A stretch of 64,000 nt of DNA. It comes from Cognatundibacterium rivi (GTDB lineage Bacteria; Pseudomonadota; Gammaproteobacteria; Burkholderiales; Burkholderiaceae_D). The notes beneath the pieces were generated by a model, which was not told the DNA's origin, did no database searches, and saw nothing but the letters and a program-made list of their open reading frames with translations. This document shows, in pieces, positions 18,428 through 27,836 of this stretch. Position numbers and translations under genes: made by a program. The DNA is taken from positions 186,001 through 250,000 of the forward strand of contig NZ_JAGSPK010000001.1 of assembly GCF_018139565.1 (NCBI RefSeq), read 5' to 3'. Numbering within the stretch: position 1 is the stretch's first letter; every line of letters starts with the position of its first letter.

Positions 18428-19987
18428 ATGAATACACCAGAGACCAACCCGGGCAGGCTGACGCGCGAGGCACATCATTACTATCGTGCGCTCGCCGCAA
18501 AAGACAGCCGCTTTGACGGCGTCTTTTTTACCGGCGTAAAAACAACAGGGATATATTGCCGCCCGGTTTGCGCGGTCAGGACACCGCGTGAAAGTTCCTG
18601 CGAGTTTTTTTCGACGGCAGCAGCTGCAGAAGCGGCGGGCTATCGTCCTTGTCTGCGCTGTCGTCCTGAGCTGGCACCGTATGCGATACAACAGAATCTC
18701 GCGCATGCAATCTGGAAAAAAATTGCTGACGGCGCTTTGAATGCAATGAGTGTCGAAGTTTTCTCGCAACAGATAGGTTTGTCGTCCCGCCAGCTCAGGC
18801 GCGTGTTATTGCAGGAATTCGGTGCCAGCCCGGTCGAACTCGCGCAAACCCAGCGGTTGTTATTTGCCAAAAAACTGCTGCAAGAAACCAGCCTGCCCAT
18901 GACAGATATCGCGTTTGCCGCTGGTTTTGGCAGCGTCCGACGTTTCAACGCTCTTTTTTTGCAACGTTATCAGATGGCACCAGGCTCGGTGCGACGTGCG
19001 GCAGATGGGCGTGGCGAAAGTATTTCTTTGCGCCTCGCGTATCGTCCGCCGTATGCGTGGGATGCAGTCATCAGCTATTTACGCGGACGTGCTATGCCGG
19101 GAATGGAAGCCGTCATTCATGAAGGTCAGGAAGGTGATCAGGCCACCTACGTGCGCAGCGTACGCATACAAGGCATTTCAGGCTGGCTGAAGGTCAGTCA
19201 TTTGCCGCAGAAAAACCAGTTATTACTACAACTCGCGCCGCAACTGACGCCGGTATTGATGCCAGTGCTGGCACGCGTGCGGCAGCAATTTGATCTGGAA
19301 GCGAATCCCGCATTTATTCAAAGCCACTTGCAACAAGATGCGCTGCTGGCCGCGCAGATACAGGCAACACCGGGCTTGCGTGTGCCGGGGGCGTTTGACA
19401 GCTTTGAACTGGCGATCCGTGCGGTGCTGGGGCAGCAGGTCAGCGTGGCGGGTGCGACGACCGTTGCCGGTCGTCTGGTGCAGCGCTTCGGCGATACGGT
19501 CGATACGCCGTTGGCGGCGATTACGCGTCATTTTCCGAAGCCGGAAACGATTATCGCGCTACCCATCAATGAATTGGCGGGGATAGGGATTCCAGCAACG
19601 CGTGCCCAGACCTTGCAGAATGTCGCCCGCTTCGCACTGGCGGGTGGTTTTGAACGCTTACTGGATAGCACGCAGGTGACGATGCTGGACAACATGAAAA
19701 GCGTGCGCGGTATCGGTGAATGGACGGCGCAATATATCGCGATGCGTGCTCTGCGTTTTCCCGATGCTTTTCCTGCCGGTGATCTCGGTTTGCAAAAGGC
19801 AGCGGCACAATTATCACCACTGGCGGCGTCCCCTGCCCAGATGCGCTGGACGGAAAAGCAGTTGCTGTTGCAGGCACAAGCGTGGTCACCCTGGCGCGCT
19901 TATGCCGCGATGTTGTTGTGGCAGTCGCTGACCACGATGGACCGCCCTGGTGAGTGCAATGCAGCGAGCAAAGCGACAGAAAAATAA
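18428..19987 (+). CDS. Ada-type regulator fused to 3-methyladenine DNA glycosylase (AdaA-AlkA)
   Basis: From the ATG at 18428 the product has 519 residues; the frame is open upstream to 18281 but that part looks non-coding. The N-terminus is an Ada zinc domain with C44, C48, C75 and C78 as likely zinc ligands, one of which accepts a methyl group from DNA phosphotriesters. An AraC-type helix-turn-helix follows (about residues 95-190). The rest is AlkA-like: an N-terminal mixed domain and the HhH-GPD glycosylase fold, with a probable catalytic aspartate in FPAGDLGLQ. The protein should sense methylation and excise alkylated bases. The O6-methylguanine methyltransferase gene starts 9 bases downstream, completing an adaptive-response operon. 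Confidence 0.93.
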   Translation: MNTPETNPGRLTREAHHYYRALAAKDSRFDGVFFTGVKTTGIYCRPVCAVRTPRESSCEFFSTAAAAEAAGYRPCLRCRPELAPYAIQQNLAHAIWKKIADGALNAMSVEVFSQQIGLSSRQLRRVLLQEFGASPVELAQTQRLLFAKKLLQETSLPMTDIAFAAGFGSVRRFNALFLQRYQMAPGSVRRAADGRGESISLRLAYRPPYAWDAVISYLRGRAMPGMEAVIHEGQEGDQATYVRSVRIQGISGWLKVSHLPQKNQLLLQLAPQLTPVLMPVLARVRQQFDLEANPAFIQSHLQQDALLAAQIQATPGLRVPGAFDSFELAIRAVLGQQVSVAGATTVAGRLVQRFGDTVDTPLAAITRHFPKPETIIALPINELAGIGIPATRAQTLQNVARFALAGGFERLLDSTQVTMLDNMKSVRGIGEWTAQYIAMRALRFPDAFPAGDLGLQKAAAQLSPLAASPAQMRWTEKQLLLQAQAWSPWRAYAAMLLWQSLTTMDRPGECNAASKATEK

Positions 19988-19996
19988 GGGGAAGTG

Positions 19997-20500
19997 ATGA
20001 AATATACAGAATTCAACAGCCCACTCGGCGTGCTTTGTGTGGCTACGAGCGACATGGGGCTGAGCGGTGTCTACTTTGAACAGCACCAGCATTTCAAGGG
20101 CATACAGGGCTGGCAAGCCGCACCGGCGCATCCGCTATTGCAACTGGCAACGCAACAACTGCGAGAATATTTTGCCGGTCAGCGCCAGCATTTTGATCTT
20201 CCGCTCGACATGTCGTCGGGCACACCATTTCAGCAAAGTGTGTGGCGGGCGTTGCAGCAGATCCCTTTCGGTCAGACCTGCAGTTACGGTACTCTTGCCG
20301 CCAGCATCGACAAACTATCGGCGGTCAGAGCGGTTGGCGCGGCTAACGGGCGCAATCCCTTGTCAATTATTGTTCCTTGTCACCGGGTGATCGCGGCGAA
20401 CGGTGCGCTGACCGGCTATGCTGGCGGCTTAAAAAATAAGCAGGCTTTGCTACAATTAGAGGCATATCAATCGCTGCATCAAGCCCCGCTATTTACCTGA
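19997..20500 (+). CDS. ogt: Methylated-DNA--protein-cysteine methyltransferase
   Basis: 167 residues from the ATG at 19997; a GTG one codon earlier is also possible, with AAGGGGAAG as Shine-Dalgarno. The active-site motif VPCHRVI is present and is preceded by the RAVGAANGRNPLSIIVPC region expected around the helix-turn-helix. The enzyme transfers methyl groups from O6-methylguanine or O4-methylthymine to its cysteine in a single-turnover reaction. It lacks the Ada regulatory domain, which is carried by the upstream AdaA-AlkA fusion, so the two genes split the classical Ada functions between them. Confidence 0.94.
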   Translation: MKYTEFNSPLGVLCVATSDMGLSGVYFEQHQHFKGIQGWQAAPAHPLLQLATQQLREYFAGQRQHFDLPLDMSSGTPFQQSVWRALQQIPFGQTCSYGTLAASIDKLSAVRAVGAANGRNPLSIIVPCHRVIAANGALTGYAGGLKNKQALLQLEAYQSLHQAPLFT

Positions 20501-20577
20501 GTCTCAGCCCGAAACAGGCTGGAAAGCCTGATGGGTATTAGGGGTTGCATTTTTTAAATGATATCATTTACATCATT

Positions 20578-20648
20578 TTGTTGCGATGCACAAAAAAAAG
20601 CTTGACGTATGAAATATGCCGTGTAGAATTGAACTTGTTGCGGTGCAC
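20578..20648 (+). promoter_or_regulatory. Phasin promoter with two operator-like repeats
   Basis: A sigma-70 promoter is clear: TTGACG at 20602-20607, a 16-base spacer, and TAGAAT at 20624-20629. A 14-base direct repeat, TTGTTGCGRTGCAC, occurs at 20578-20591 upstream of the -35 and at 20635-20648 over the likely transcription start. A perfect palindrome, AAATGATATCATTT, lies further upstream at 20556-20569. The paired repeats with TGC/GCA cores look like operators; PhaR, the usual repressor of phasin genes, is the natural candidate. Confidence 0.75.
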
Positions 20649-20707
20649 CATTTAAAGAAGTTGTGGAAGGCGCTGCCGATTATTAATCCCCTTTAACGGA
20701 GAATGCC

Positions 20708-21268
20708 ATGTCTACATCACCAGAACAATTTATTGCTGCAACTAAAGCCAACCTCGAAGCGCAGTTTGCTTCCCTGACGGCATTGAACAAAAAAGCGTTT
20801 GAAGGTCTGGAGCAATTGTTTGCCCTGAACGTGAACGCTGCTAAAGCCAGTATCGAAGAAGGCACTGCTGCTGCGAAACAACTGTTGAGCGCAAAAGATC
20901 CTCAGGAATTTTTCACACTGACAACAGCGCAAGCACAGCCAACTGCAGAAAAAGCACTGGCATACGGTCGTCATCTGGCCAGTATCACTTCTGCTACTCA
21001 GCAAGAGTTCACAAAAGCAGTGGAAGCGCATATCGCTGAAACAAATACTAAAGTGATTTCCCTGATCGATGAAGTTACCAAAAATGCACCAGCGGGTTCA
21101 GAACAAGCTGTGACAGCCTTGAAATCTGTGGTTGGTAACATCAACGCCGGTTACGAGCAATTGTCCAAAACGACCAAGCAAGCGGTAGAAACATTGGAAG
21201 AAAATCTGGCAAAAGCAACACAACAGTTCACCCAAGCTGCTGAAAAAGCGACGCCAAAGAAAAAATAA
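20708..21268 (+). CDS. phaP: Phasin family protein
   Basis: This 186-residue protein is almost entirely helical and rich in Ala, Lys and Glu, with the phasin start region (MSTSPEQFIAATKANLEAQF) and the FEGLEQLFALNVNAAKASIEE segment typical of the betaproteobacterial family. It has no signal peptide. Phasins coat cytoplasmic poly-3-hydroxybutyrate granules and control their size and number. A good Shine-Dalgarno (ACGGAG) precedes the ATG. The KKK C-terminus is common in this group. It lies upstream of a thiolase gene that can supply acetoacetyl-CoA for PHB, separated by a terminator. Confidence 0.93.
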   Translation: MSTSPEQFIAATKANLEAQFASLTALNKKAFEGLEQLFALNVNAAKASIEEGTAAAKQLLSAKDPQEFFTLTTAQAQPTAEKALAYGRHLASITSATQQEFTKAVEAHIAETNTKVISLIDEVTKNAPAGSEQAVTALKSVVGNINAGYEQLSKTTKQAVETLEENLAKATQQFTQAAEKATPKKK

Positions 21269-21284
21269 GTAACTTAAGTTACTT
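21267..21284. repeat. 18-bp perfect palindrome at the phasin stop codon
   Basis: AAGTAACTTAAGTTACTT is its own reverse complement and overlaps the TAA stop of the phasin gene. It has no poly-T tail, so it is not a classical terminator. It may be an mRNA hairpin or a protein site. Confidence 0.6.
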
Positions 21285-21330
21285 AAGTAAAGCAAGGACA
21301 AGTTCGCTATGAACTTCGCCTGAATCAAAA

Positions 21331-21359
21331 AGCTCCCAGCAATCGGGAGCTTTTTTTTT
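21331..21359 (+). terminator. Rho-independent terminator of the phasin gene
   Basis: A 7-bp stem, AGCTCCC at 21331-21337 with GGGAGCT at 21345-21351, is followed by about nine T. Confidence 0.9.
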
Positions 21360-21477
21360 GCTCAAAATTTATGCTGGATGAACATCAACAGGCAAGCTGG
21401 TGTAATCTGACCACTACCGGATCAGACAGAATAGGCATTTTGTCTGACGCACCTTTTTTTATAACAGGAGATTCAAC

Positions 21478-22656
21478 ATGCAAGACGTCGTCATTGTTGC
21501 TGCTGGTCGTACAGCGGTAGGTAAATTTGGTGGTTCCCTGGCTAAAATCCCGGCCGCCGAATTGGGTGCGATAGTGATTAAAGGCTTGCTCGCCAAAACG
21601 GGTTTGAGCGGCGACCAGATCAACGAAGTTTTGCTTGGTCAGGTGTTGACGGCAGGCGTTGGGCAGAATGCAGCACGTCAGGCCGTCATCAAAGCGGGTT
21701 TGCCTGTGATGGTGCCAGCGATGACGATCAATAAAGTCTGCGGCAGCGGTTTGAAAGCAACGCATCTGGCGGCGCAGGCCATTAAAGTCGGTGACGCGGA
21801 CATTATCATCGCTGGTGGTCAGGAAAATATGAGCGCTTCGCCGCATGTGCTGAATGGCTCGCGCGATGGTTTCCGTATGGGTGACACGAAACTGGTCGAC
21901 ACCATGATCGTGGATGGTTTGTGGGATGTCTATAACCAATACCACATGGGTATTACCGCTGAAAACGTCGCTAAGAAATACAGTATCAGCCGTGAAGAGC
22001 AGGACATATTCGCGCTTGCCTCACAAAACAAAGCGGAAGCGGCACAAAAAGCTGGCAAGTTCAAAGATGAAATCATACCGGTAGAAATCGTGTCGAAAAA
22101 AGGCACGGTCGTCTTCGATACTGATGAATTCATCAAACATGGCGCTACTCTGGAATCCTTGTCTGCACTCCGTCCTGCCTTCGACAAAAGCGGTACCGTC
22201 ACCGCAGGTAATGCTTCCGGTCTCAACGATGGTGCGGCGGCGGTAATCATGATGTCGGCAAAGAAAGCGGAAGAGCTGGGATTGCCAGTGCTGGCGCGGA
22301 TCAAGGCGTATTCGTCGGCAGGCGTAGACCCATCCATCATGGGCATGGGCCCTGTGCCCGCTGCACAACTGTGCCTGAAAAAAGCTGGCTGGACGCATGC
22401 TGATCTGGATTTAATGGAGATCAACGAAGCGTTTGCCGCGCAGGCCATCGGTGTGAATAAAGAAATGGGCTGGGACACCAGCAAGATCAACGTGAATGGC
22501 GGTGCGATTGCGATTGGCCATCCTATCGGGGCCTCTGGTTGCCGTATTCTGGTCAGCCTGATTCATGAAATGATACGCCGCGATGCTAAAAAAGGTCTGG
22601 CGAGTTTGTGTATCGGTGGTGGTATGGGCGTGGCGCTGGCAATCGAACGTTCTTAA
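21478..22656 (+). CDS. Acetyl-CoA C-acetyltransferase (thiolase)
   Basis: 392 residues, the standard length of biosynthetic thiolases. The nucleophilic cysteine lies in [10 protein letters not shown] (about residue 88), and the second active-site block [17 protein letters not shown] supplies the histidine and second cysteine. The NEAFAAQ and [11 protein letters not shown] motifs are also present. It condenses two acetyl-CoA to acetoacetyl-CoA, the first step of PHB synthesis, or runs in reverse for degradation. Its position next to a phasin gene favours a PHB role (phaA-like), but phaB and phaC are not present in this window. Confidence 0.93.
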   Translation: MQDVVIVAAGRTAVGKFGGSLAKIPAAELGAIVIKGLLAKTGLSGDQINEVLLGQVLTAGVGQNAARQAVIKAGLPVMVPAMTINKVCGSGLKATHLAAQAIKVGDADIIIAGGQENMSASPHVLNGSRDGFRMGDTKLVDTMIVDGLWDVYNQYHMGITAENVAKKYSISREEQDIFALASQNKAEAAQKAGKFKDEIIPVEIVSKKGTVVFDTDEFIKHGATLESLSALRPAFDKSGTVTAGNASGLNDGAAAVIMMSAKKAEELGLPVLARIKAYSSAGVDPSIMGMGPVPAAQLCLKKAGWTHADLDLMEINEAFAAQAIGVNKEMGWDTSKINVNGGAIAIGHPIGASGCRILVSLIHEMIRRDAKKGLASLCIGGGMGVALAIERS

Positions 22657-22700
22657 TAAATCTGAGACAGAATCTTGCTAAGATTTGTCGGAAATAGTTA

Positions 22701-22731
22701 AAAAAAATCCCCGCTTTTGGCGGGGATTTTT
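22701..22731. terminator. Bidirectional terminator
   Basis: The stem AATCCCCGC / GCGGGGATT (about 22706-22728), with an A run before and a T run after, serves the convergent thiolase and POT transporter genes. Confidence 0.9.
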
Positions 22732-22751
22732 GTTGGGGCGGATACTCTAGA

Positions 22752-24290
22752 TTAGTTGATCCCGTGCATTTTCTTTGCCATCCATTTATTCATCAGCATC
22801 AGAACAATGCCGGCAGAAATCGGGATGATGGTGAAGATCAGGAAGAAAGTCGACATCGAATACGTGTTCGAAATCTCGTCAATATAACTACCCGTCAGAC
22901 CCGCCAATTTATTGGCGATGGCGGTATTCAGGAACCACAAACCGAACATTAGACCGAGCAAACGCGGAGGTGCGAGCTTACTGATGTAAGACAAGCCGAC
23001 TGGTGACAGGCAGAGCTCACCCATCGTATGGAAGAAATACGCCAGAATCAGATAGACCATGCTGATCGAGGCAGTCTTCGCACCGGCTGGAATAGTGGAC
23101 GAGCCATAGGCCAGTGCCGCAAATCCGATACCAAGCAGAACCAGACCCGTACCGAATTTAACCGGGCCGCTAGGATCCCAGTATTTGTCCCACATTTTGG
23201 AAAACATCGGTGCCAGAATCACCAGGAAAAACGAGTTCAGCACACCAAACCAGGTCGCTGGAACGCTGGACTGATCCAGCGCAAATTCACGCTGCAGCAT
23301 CCACAGAACTAACGCCCAGATCGTACCCAGACAGACGACCAACAACAGATTGGATACCAGATAGTTCTTAGCGGTACCGGCGAACAGCTTCACCAGCAGC
23401 CAGCTGAGAATCATGGTCGGAATCACCGTCATCAGGCTGTTGATAATTTTAAAGGTGGTACCTGCGGTGCCCACCAGATTACGGTCGGTGTAGTCGGCCG
23501 CGAAGATCGTCATTGAGCCACCGGCTTGTTCAAATGCGAACCAGAAGAAAATCGTGAAGAAAGAGAAAACGGCAATTGCTTTAATACGATCAGCAACGAT
23601 GTTGGCCGCTGGTTCTTCGACGACGACTTCAACAGTGTTGGTCGCCGCTCTCTGATCTTTCGATAAACCGATGTTACCGAAAATGCCTTGTCCCAGATAA
23701 AACTGGATCGCGCCTAACAGCATAAATATACCGGCGAGTCCAAAACCATAAGACCAGGAGATTTTTTCACCGATATAACCGCACAGCAAAATACCGAAAA
23801 ACGCGCCGGAATTGACGCCCATATAAAACAGGGTGTAGCCGGAATCGCGCAAGTGTTCGTTATCTTTGGTGTACAACTGACCGACAATCGCAGAAATATT
23901 CGGCTTGAACATCCCGGTACCGGCAACGATCAGTGACAGACCAACGTAGAACATGGTTGGCGTATCAAACAGCAATGATGCATGACCTGCCGCGATGATG
24001 AAACCGCCGAGTACGACTGCGCGACGGCTGCCGAGGAATTTATCGGCAATATAGCCGCCGATGATCGGTGTCAGATAGACGAGACCGGTGTACCAGCCAT
24101 ACAGATTGGCGGCATCTGCGCGGGTCCAGCCCCAGCCGCCTTTGGCTGTTTCTGTGACCAGAAACAAGACCAGCAATGCACGCATACCATAATAAGAAAA
24201 TCGTTCCCACATTTCTGTGAAAAACAGAACAAATAAGCTATCGGGGTGTCCGAGGATAGTGTTCACCCCTGGATTTTGAATTTTGTTCAA
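22752..24290 (-). CDS. POT family proton-coupled peptide transporter
   Basis: An inner-membrane di/tripeptide:proton symporter. The signature FFTEMWERFSYYGMRALL carries the ExxER-type proton-coupling motif, and GGYIADKFLGSRRAV and FYMGVNSGAF are further PTR2 signatures. About 14 membrane segments are visible. The frame is open to 24347, but no ATG occurs before the first helix. The TTG at 24290 has an excellent Shine-Dalgarno (GGAGAGC, 24294-24300) and gives 512 residues, so it is chosen here. It is divergent from a secreted S9 peptidase across about 300 bases, which suggests linked peptide hydrolysis and uptake. Confidence 0.9.
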   Translation of the reverse strand: MNKIQNPGVNTILGHPDSLFVLFFTEMWERFSYYGMRALLVLFLVTETAKGGWGWTRADAANLYGWYTGLVYLTPIIGGYIADKFLGSRRAVVLGGFIIAAGHASLLFDTPTMFYVGLSLIVAGTGMFKPNISAIVGQLYTKDNEHLRDSGYTLFYMGVNSGAFFGILLCGYIGEKISWSYGFGLAGIFMLLGAIQFYLGQGIFGNIGLSKDQRAATNTVEVVVEEPAANIVADRIKAIAVFSFFTIFFWFAFEQAGGSMTIFAADYTDRNLVGTAGTTFKIINSLMTVIPTMILSWLLVKLFAGTAKNYLVSNLLLVVCLGTIWALVLWMLQREFALDQSSVPATWFGVLNSFFLVILAPMFSKMWDKYWDPSGPVKFGTGLVLLGIGFAALAYGSSTIPAGAKTASISMVYLILAYFFHTMGELCLSPVGLSYISKLAPPRLLGLMFGLWFLNTAIANKLAGLTGSYIDEISNTYSMSTFFLIFTIIPISAGIVLMLMNKWMAKKMHGIN

Positions 24291-24635
24291 ATTGCTCTCC
24301 GTTGTTGGTTTAATTGGATGATGATTCGCCAGCAAATAAATTTTCAAGCCTGAGGCAAGAATGATTTGAATTGAATCAATTCGGCGCGTAGCTTACCACG
24401 ATGAAAAACTCATATAGAAAGACATATTGTGCGTTGCAGCAAATGTTGTGCCAACGCAGCGAATGAGTGTGGATAAGCCTTTGCGACGCCATCCGCGAGG
24501 CATCCGACAGGCAATCGGGACGTGGTTCTGAGAATGGCAGGTTTGCCCAAGCGTGAATTTGTGCGATCCTGATGCGCATTTTCGATAAAAATGCAGGCGA
24601 TGCTGCTCGTTTTGGTGCGGCTTTTTAATATAGTG

Positions 24636-27149
24636 ATGAATATACGAATGATGTTTTTTACTTCCCGATTTCCTTCCACGGTGATCATTGCAGGCGCGGT
24701 GGCACTGTTGTCCGGCATCCACATCCCGGCCGTTGCCACCTCAGGCACAGCGCTTCCTGTCACTGCCGCAGAAGGCAATTATCGTTTGCCGCCGGCGGAA
24801 TTACAGGCCATCGTTGACGCACCGCGTGGGCCGGTGTTTAAACTCGGGCCACAGCGCAAAACAGCATTGCTGGTCGGCTTGCCGGGTTTGCCGGGTATCG
24901 CCGAAGTCGCGCAGCCTGAACTCAAACTGGCGGGTTTGCGTATCAATCCCCGTACCCACGCTGCCAGCCATTTTGATTTTGGTAACAGCCTGAGTCTGCT
25001 GGACGTGGCAAGCGGGAAAATCCGCGAAGTCAGCGGTTTGCCAGCGAAGCCACGGATTGCTGAAACACTGTGGTCGCCGGATGAAAAATGGTTGGCGTTC
25101 AGTCGCTGGACCGATGATGGCGTAGAACTCTGGTTGCTGGACGTGAAGAAAGCACATGCACAACGGCTGATCGACGAAAAACTGAATGCCGTCGCCAGCG
25201 CCGGATTCGCCTGGAGCAATGGCTCCGAGCAATTGCTGGTGCGCTTACTGCCTGCCCGCCAGAAACCAGCACCGAATCTGACGCAAAAGCCGCTGGGGCC
25301 CAATATGCTGGAAAGTAAGGGCGGCAAGCTGACGCAAAACCGTACTTATCCCGACATGCTGAAAACAGCAGCGGACGCCGATATGCTGGATTGGCAATTG
25401 CAAACACAACTGGCATTTGTCAGCATCAGCGGCGATCTGCGCCGTGTCGGCCCTGTCATGACGCTGACCAAAGCGCAGGCTTCGCCCGATGGCAATCTGA
25501 TTCTGACGACACAATTACGCCGCCCTTATTCGACGATGCTTCCGGTGGATCGTTTTCCACAATTGATCGAATTGTGGGATGAGAATGGCAAGAAAGTGAA
25601 AACCATCGCCGAACGTCCTATGCGTGAGCGTTTGCCCACCGGGAATGATGCGGTACAGGCTGGGCCGCGTGATTTTGCCTGGCGTAATGATAAGCCCGCT
25701 ACCTTGTATTGGCTGGAAGCACAGGCCGGTGGTGACCCTGAAGCGCCTGTGAAAGTACACGACGTCCTGATGCAACAGGCCGCACCGTTTGATGCGCCAC
25801 CACAAAAACTGATGGATCTGGCGTGGCGCTTCAATAATATTCAATGGGGTAATGACGGCCTGGCGCTGTTGACGGAAAGCTGGTGGAAAACCCGTGATAC
25901 CCGCATTTGGCGGATACGTCCCGGCGTCGTCGACAGTAAACCGGAACTCTTGTTTGCCCGTAAATCGGAAGATCAGTATGCGCATCCAGGGCAGCCCGTG
26001 ATGACGCAAAATCAGTATGGCCGCGCAGTGCTGCGCGTGGCACCGGATGGTAAGTCGATTTTCATGACCGGCAATGGTGCCAGCCCGGACGGTGATCGCC
26101 CGTTTCTGGACCGGTTTGATCTGAATAGTAAGCAAGCGGTACGCATGTTCCGCTCGCAGGCGCCGTATTACGAAGAAGTGCTGGGTTTGTTGAATGATAA
26201 AGGTACCAGCATCGTCACCAGCCGCGAATCAAACGAAGAACGCCCTAATTATTTCGTCCGCGATCTGGCACACAATGAAGTAGCGCGGGCGTTGACGCAG
26301 TTCCCCCATCCTTTGCCGCAATTCAAGGGCGTGAAAAAGCAGCAACTGCGTTATGAACGTGAAGATGGTGTTGATCTGACTGCGACCCTGTATTTGCCGC
26401 CAGGCTACGACCCGAAACGGGATGGCCCGCGTCCCATGATTATGTGGGCGTATCCACGGGAATTTAAAACAGCGGAGGCAGCCGGTCAGGTGAATGGTTC
26501 ACCGTATAAATTCAACCGGATTTCCTATAACGGTCCGCAAGTCATGCTGGCACGTGGTTATACCGTGCTGGATGGCCCGACCATGCCGATTATCGGTGAA
26601 GGGAAGAAAGAGCCAAACGACACTTACCTCGAACAACTCAAAATGAGTGCCGAAGCCGCGATCGACGAAGTCGTGCGGCTTGGTGTTGCCGACCGCAACC
26701 GCATCGCGATCGGCGGTCATAGCTATGGCGCTTTCATGACGGCCAATCTGCTGACGCACACGCGTTTGTTCCGCGCCGGTATTGCCCGTTCCGGTGCTTA
26801 TAATCGCACCCTGACACCGTTTGGTTTTCAGTCAGAAGAACGCAATTTCTGGCAGGCACGCAAGACGTATCAGGAAATGTCACCGTTTAATTTCGCGAAT
26901 CAGATCAAAGATCCGATACTCTTTATTCACGGTGAACAAGATAATAACCCCGGCACTTTCCCTATCCAAAGTGAACGCATGTATCAGGCTTTGCAAGGTC
27001 TGGGCGCGGTGACGCGTCTGGTGATGTTGCCGAATGAAAGCCATAGCTATCGTGCGCGGGAATCGGTCCTGCACATGCTGTGGGAACAGGATCGCTGGCT
27101 GGAAACCTATGTGAAAAATGCGAAAGGTGAAGCCGGAGAGAAAGACTGA
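24636..27149 (+). CDS. Secreted S9 family peptidase (large, glutamyl endopeptidase-like)
   Basis: About 837 residues from the ATG at 24636. ATGs at 24591, 24648 and 24651 are alternatives, and none has a clear Shine-Dalgarno. The N-terminal hydrophobic stretch (STVIIAGAVALLSGIHIPAVA) is a signal peptide. A long propeller-like region precedes a C-terminal alpha/beta hydrolase with the nucleophile in GGHSYGAFM, the acid in GEQDNNPGT and the histidine in NESHSYR, a complete triad. Its size and these motifs resemble the prolyl-oligopeptidase branch that includes plastid-type glutamyl endopeptidases. It differs clearly from the S9 enzyme at 765-2747. The specificity is not proven by sequence. Confidence 0.9.
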   Translation: MNIRMMFFTSRFPSTVIIAGAVALLSGIHIPAVATSGTALPVTAAEGNYRLPPAELQAIVDAPRGPVFKLGPQRKTALLVGLPGLPGIAEVAQPELKLAGLRINPRTHAASHFDFGNSLSLLDVASGKIREVSGLPAKPRIAETLWSPDEKWLAFSRWTDDGVELWLLDVKKAHAQRLIDEKLNAVASAGFAWSNGSEQLLVRLLPARQKPAPNLTQKPLGPNMLESKGGKLTQNRTYPDMLKTAADADMLDWQLQTQLAFVSISGDLRRVGPVMTLTKAQASPDGNLILTTQLRRPYSTMLPVDRFPQLIELWDENGKKVKTIAERPMRERLPTGNDAVQAGPRDFAWRNDKPATLYWLEAQAGGDPEAPVKVHDVLMQQAAPFDAPPQKLMDLAWRFNNIQWGNDGLALLTESWWKTRDTRIWRIRPGVVDSKPELLFARKSEDQYAHPGQPVMTQNQYGRAVLRVAPDGKSIFMTGNGASPDGDRPFLDRFDLNSKQAVRMFRSQAPYYEEVLGLLNDKGTSIVTSRESNEERPNYFVRDLAHNEVARALTQFPHPLPQFKGVKKQQLRYEREDGVDLTATLYLPPGYDPKRDGPRPMIMWAYPREFKTAEAAGQVNGSPYKFNRISYNGPQVMLARGYTVLDGPTMPIIGEGKKEPNDTYLEQLKMSAEAAIDEVVRLGVADRNRIAIGGHSYGAFMTANLLTHTRLFRAGIARSGAYNRTLTPFGFQSEERNFWQARKTYQEMSPFNFANQIKDPILFIHGEQDNNPGTFPIQSERMYQALQGLGAVTRLVMLPNESHSYRARESVLHMLWEQDRWLETYVKNAKGEAGEKD

Positions 27150-27193
27150 ATATCTGCCATTGAGGGCATCTGACGATACTTAGATTGCATGGT

Positions 27194-27219
27194 GCCCACA
27201 TAGCCGGATGTGGCTTTTT
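27194..27219 (+). terminator. Probable terminator of the S9 peptidase gene
   Basis: A short stem, CCACAT (27196-27201) with ATGTGG (27208-27213) around AGCCGG, is followed by a C and five T. Confidence 0.55.
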
Positions 27220-27300
27220 CCGCCTTTTTCCCCTTACTTAATGTTTTACATTAAAGTTTTGCATTAAGATGCAAATTGCTTTTATCTTGTCAGGTTTTCT

Positions 27301-27723
27301 ATGCTCAAAGCCGTTATTCTGGACGCGAATGCGATTGCCCGCAATTTACTGACTTCCGTACTCAATAACGGCGGCCACGAAGTGATTGCTGACGCTAATC
27401 TCGCCCCCGCCAGCCTCGCACGCGTGATCCGGCTCAGGCCGCAGATTGTTTGCATCGATCTTGGCGAAACAGATGAAGCTGGTTGGGCCATCGTCACCCA
27501 GCTACGCACCGAGCTGCCAAAGTCGCTGCTGTTTCTGGTGTCTTCCGGCATTAACGCCGGGTTGATTCAGGAAGCGCAGCAGCGCGGCGTCCATGGTTTT
27601 ATCGTGAAACCTTTCAATTCCGTCGCCGTTCTGACTTCCATCCGCAACACCATCCTGCGTATTGCCAAACAACAGCGTGCGAATGCCGAAGCCGCCGGCA
27701 GCGGTGGCACTGAACCGGCCTGA
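27301..27723 (+). CDS. Single-domain response regulator (CheY-like receiver)
   Basis: 140 residues forming one receiver domain plus a short Ala/Gly-rich tail. The phospho-acceptor is D53 in VCIDLGE and the conserved lysine is K103 in IVKPFNS. Ser81/Ser82 lie where the switch Ser/Thr is expected. The acidic pocket is reduced: the first strand reads ILDANA, giving one aspartate (D8) where two acidic residues are usual. No output domain is present. It lies about 100 bases upstream of a histidine kinase/LytTR pair on the same strand and could be an extra phosphate sink or partner, but coupling is not proven. Confidence 0.85.
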   Translation: MLKAVILDANAIARNLLTSVLNNGGHEVIADANLAPASLARVIRLRPQIVCIDLGETDEAGWAIVTQLRTELPKSLLFLVSSGINAGLIQEAQQRGVHGFIVKPFNSVAVLTSIRNTILRIAKQQRANAEAAGSGGTEPA

Positions 27724-27836
27724 ACAGTTTCATCCGGTACGACAGCTGTTTTATCCGCCCTGATCTGCATTCGTCGCATGCTCACGCAATCCCATGATGC
27801 CCGCGTAGACTGCATTCGTCTGTGAAAAGGAAGATC

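Noticed and set aside
21930..22490. Minus-strand open frame of 186 codons
   Set aside because: It is opposite the thiolase gene, which has full active-site motifs.
25515..26135. Minus-strand open frame of about 206 codons
   Set aside because: It is opposite the second S9 peptidase, with composition typical of a shadow frame.
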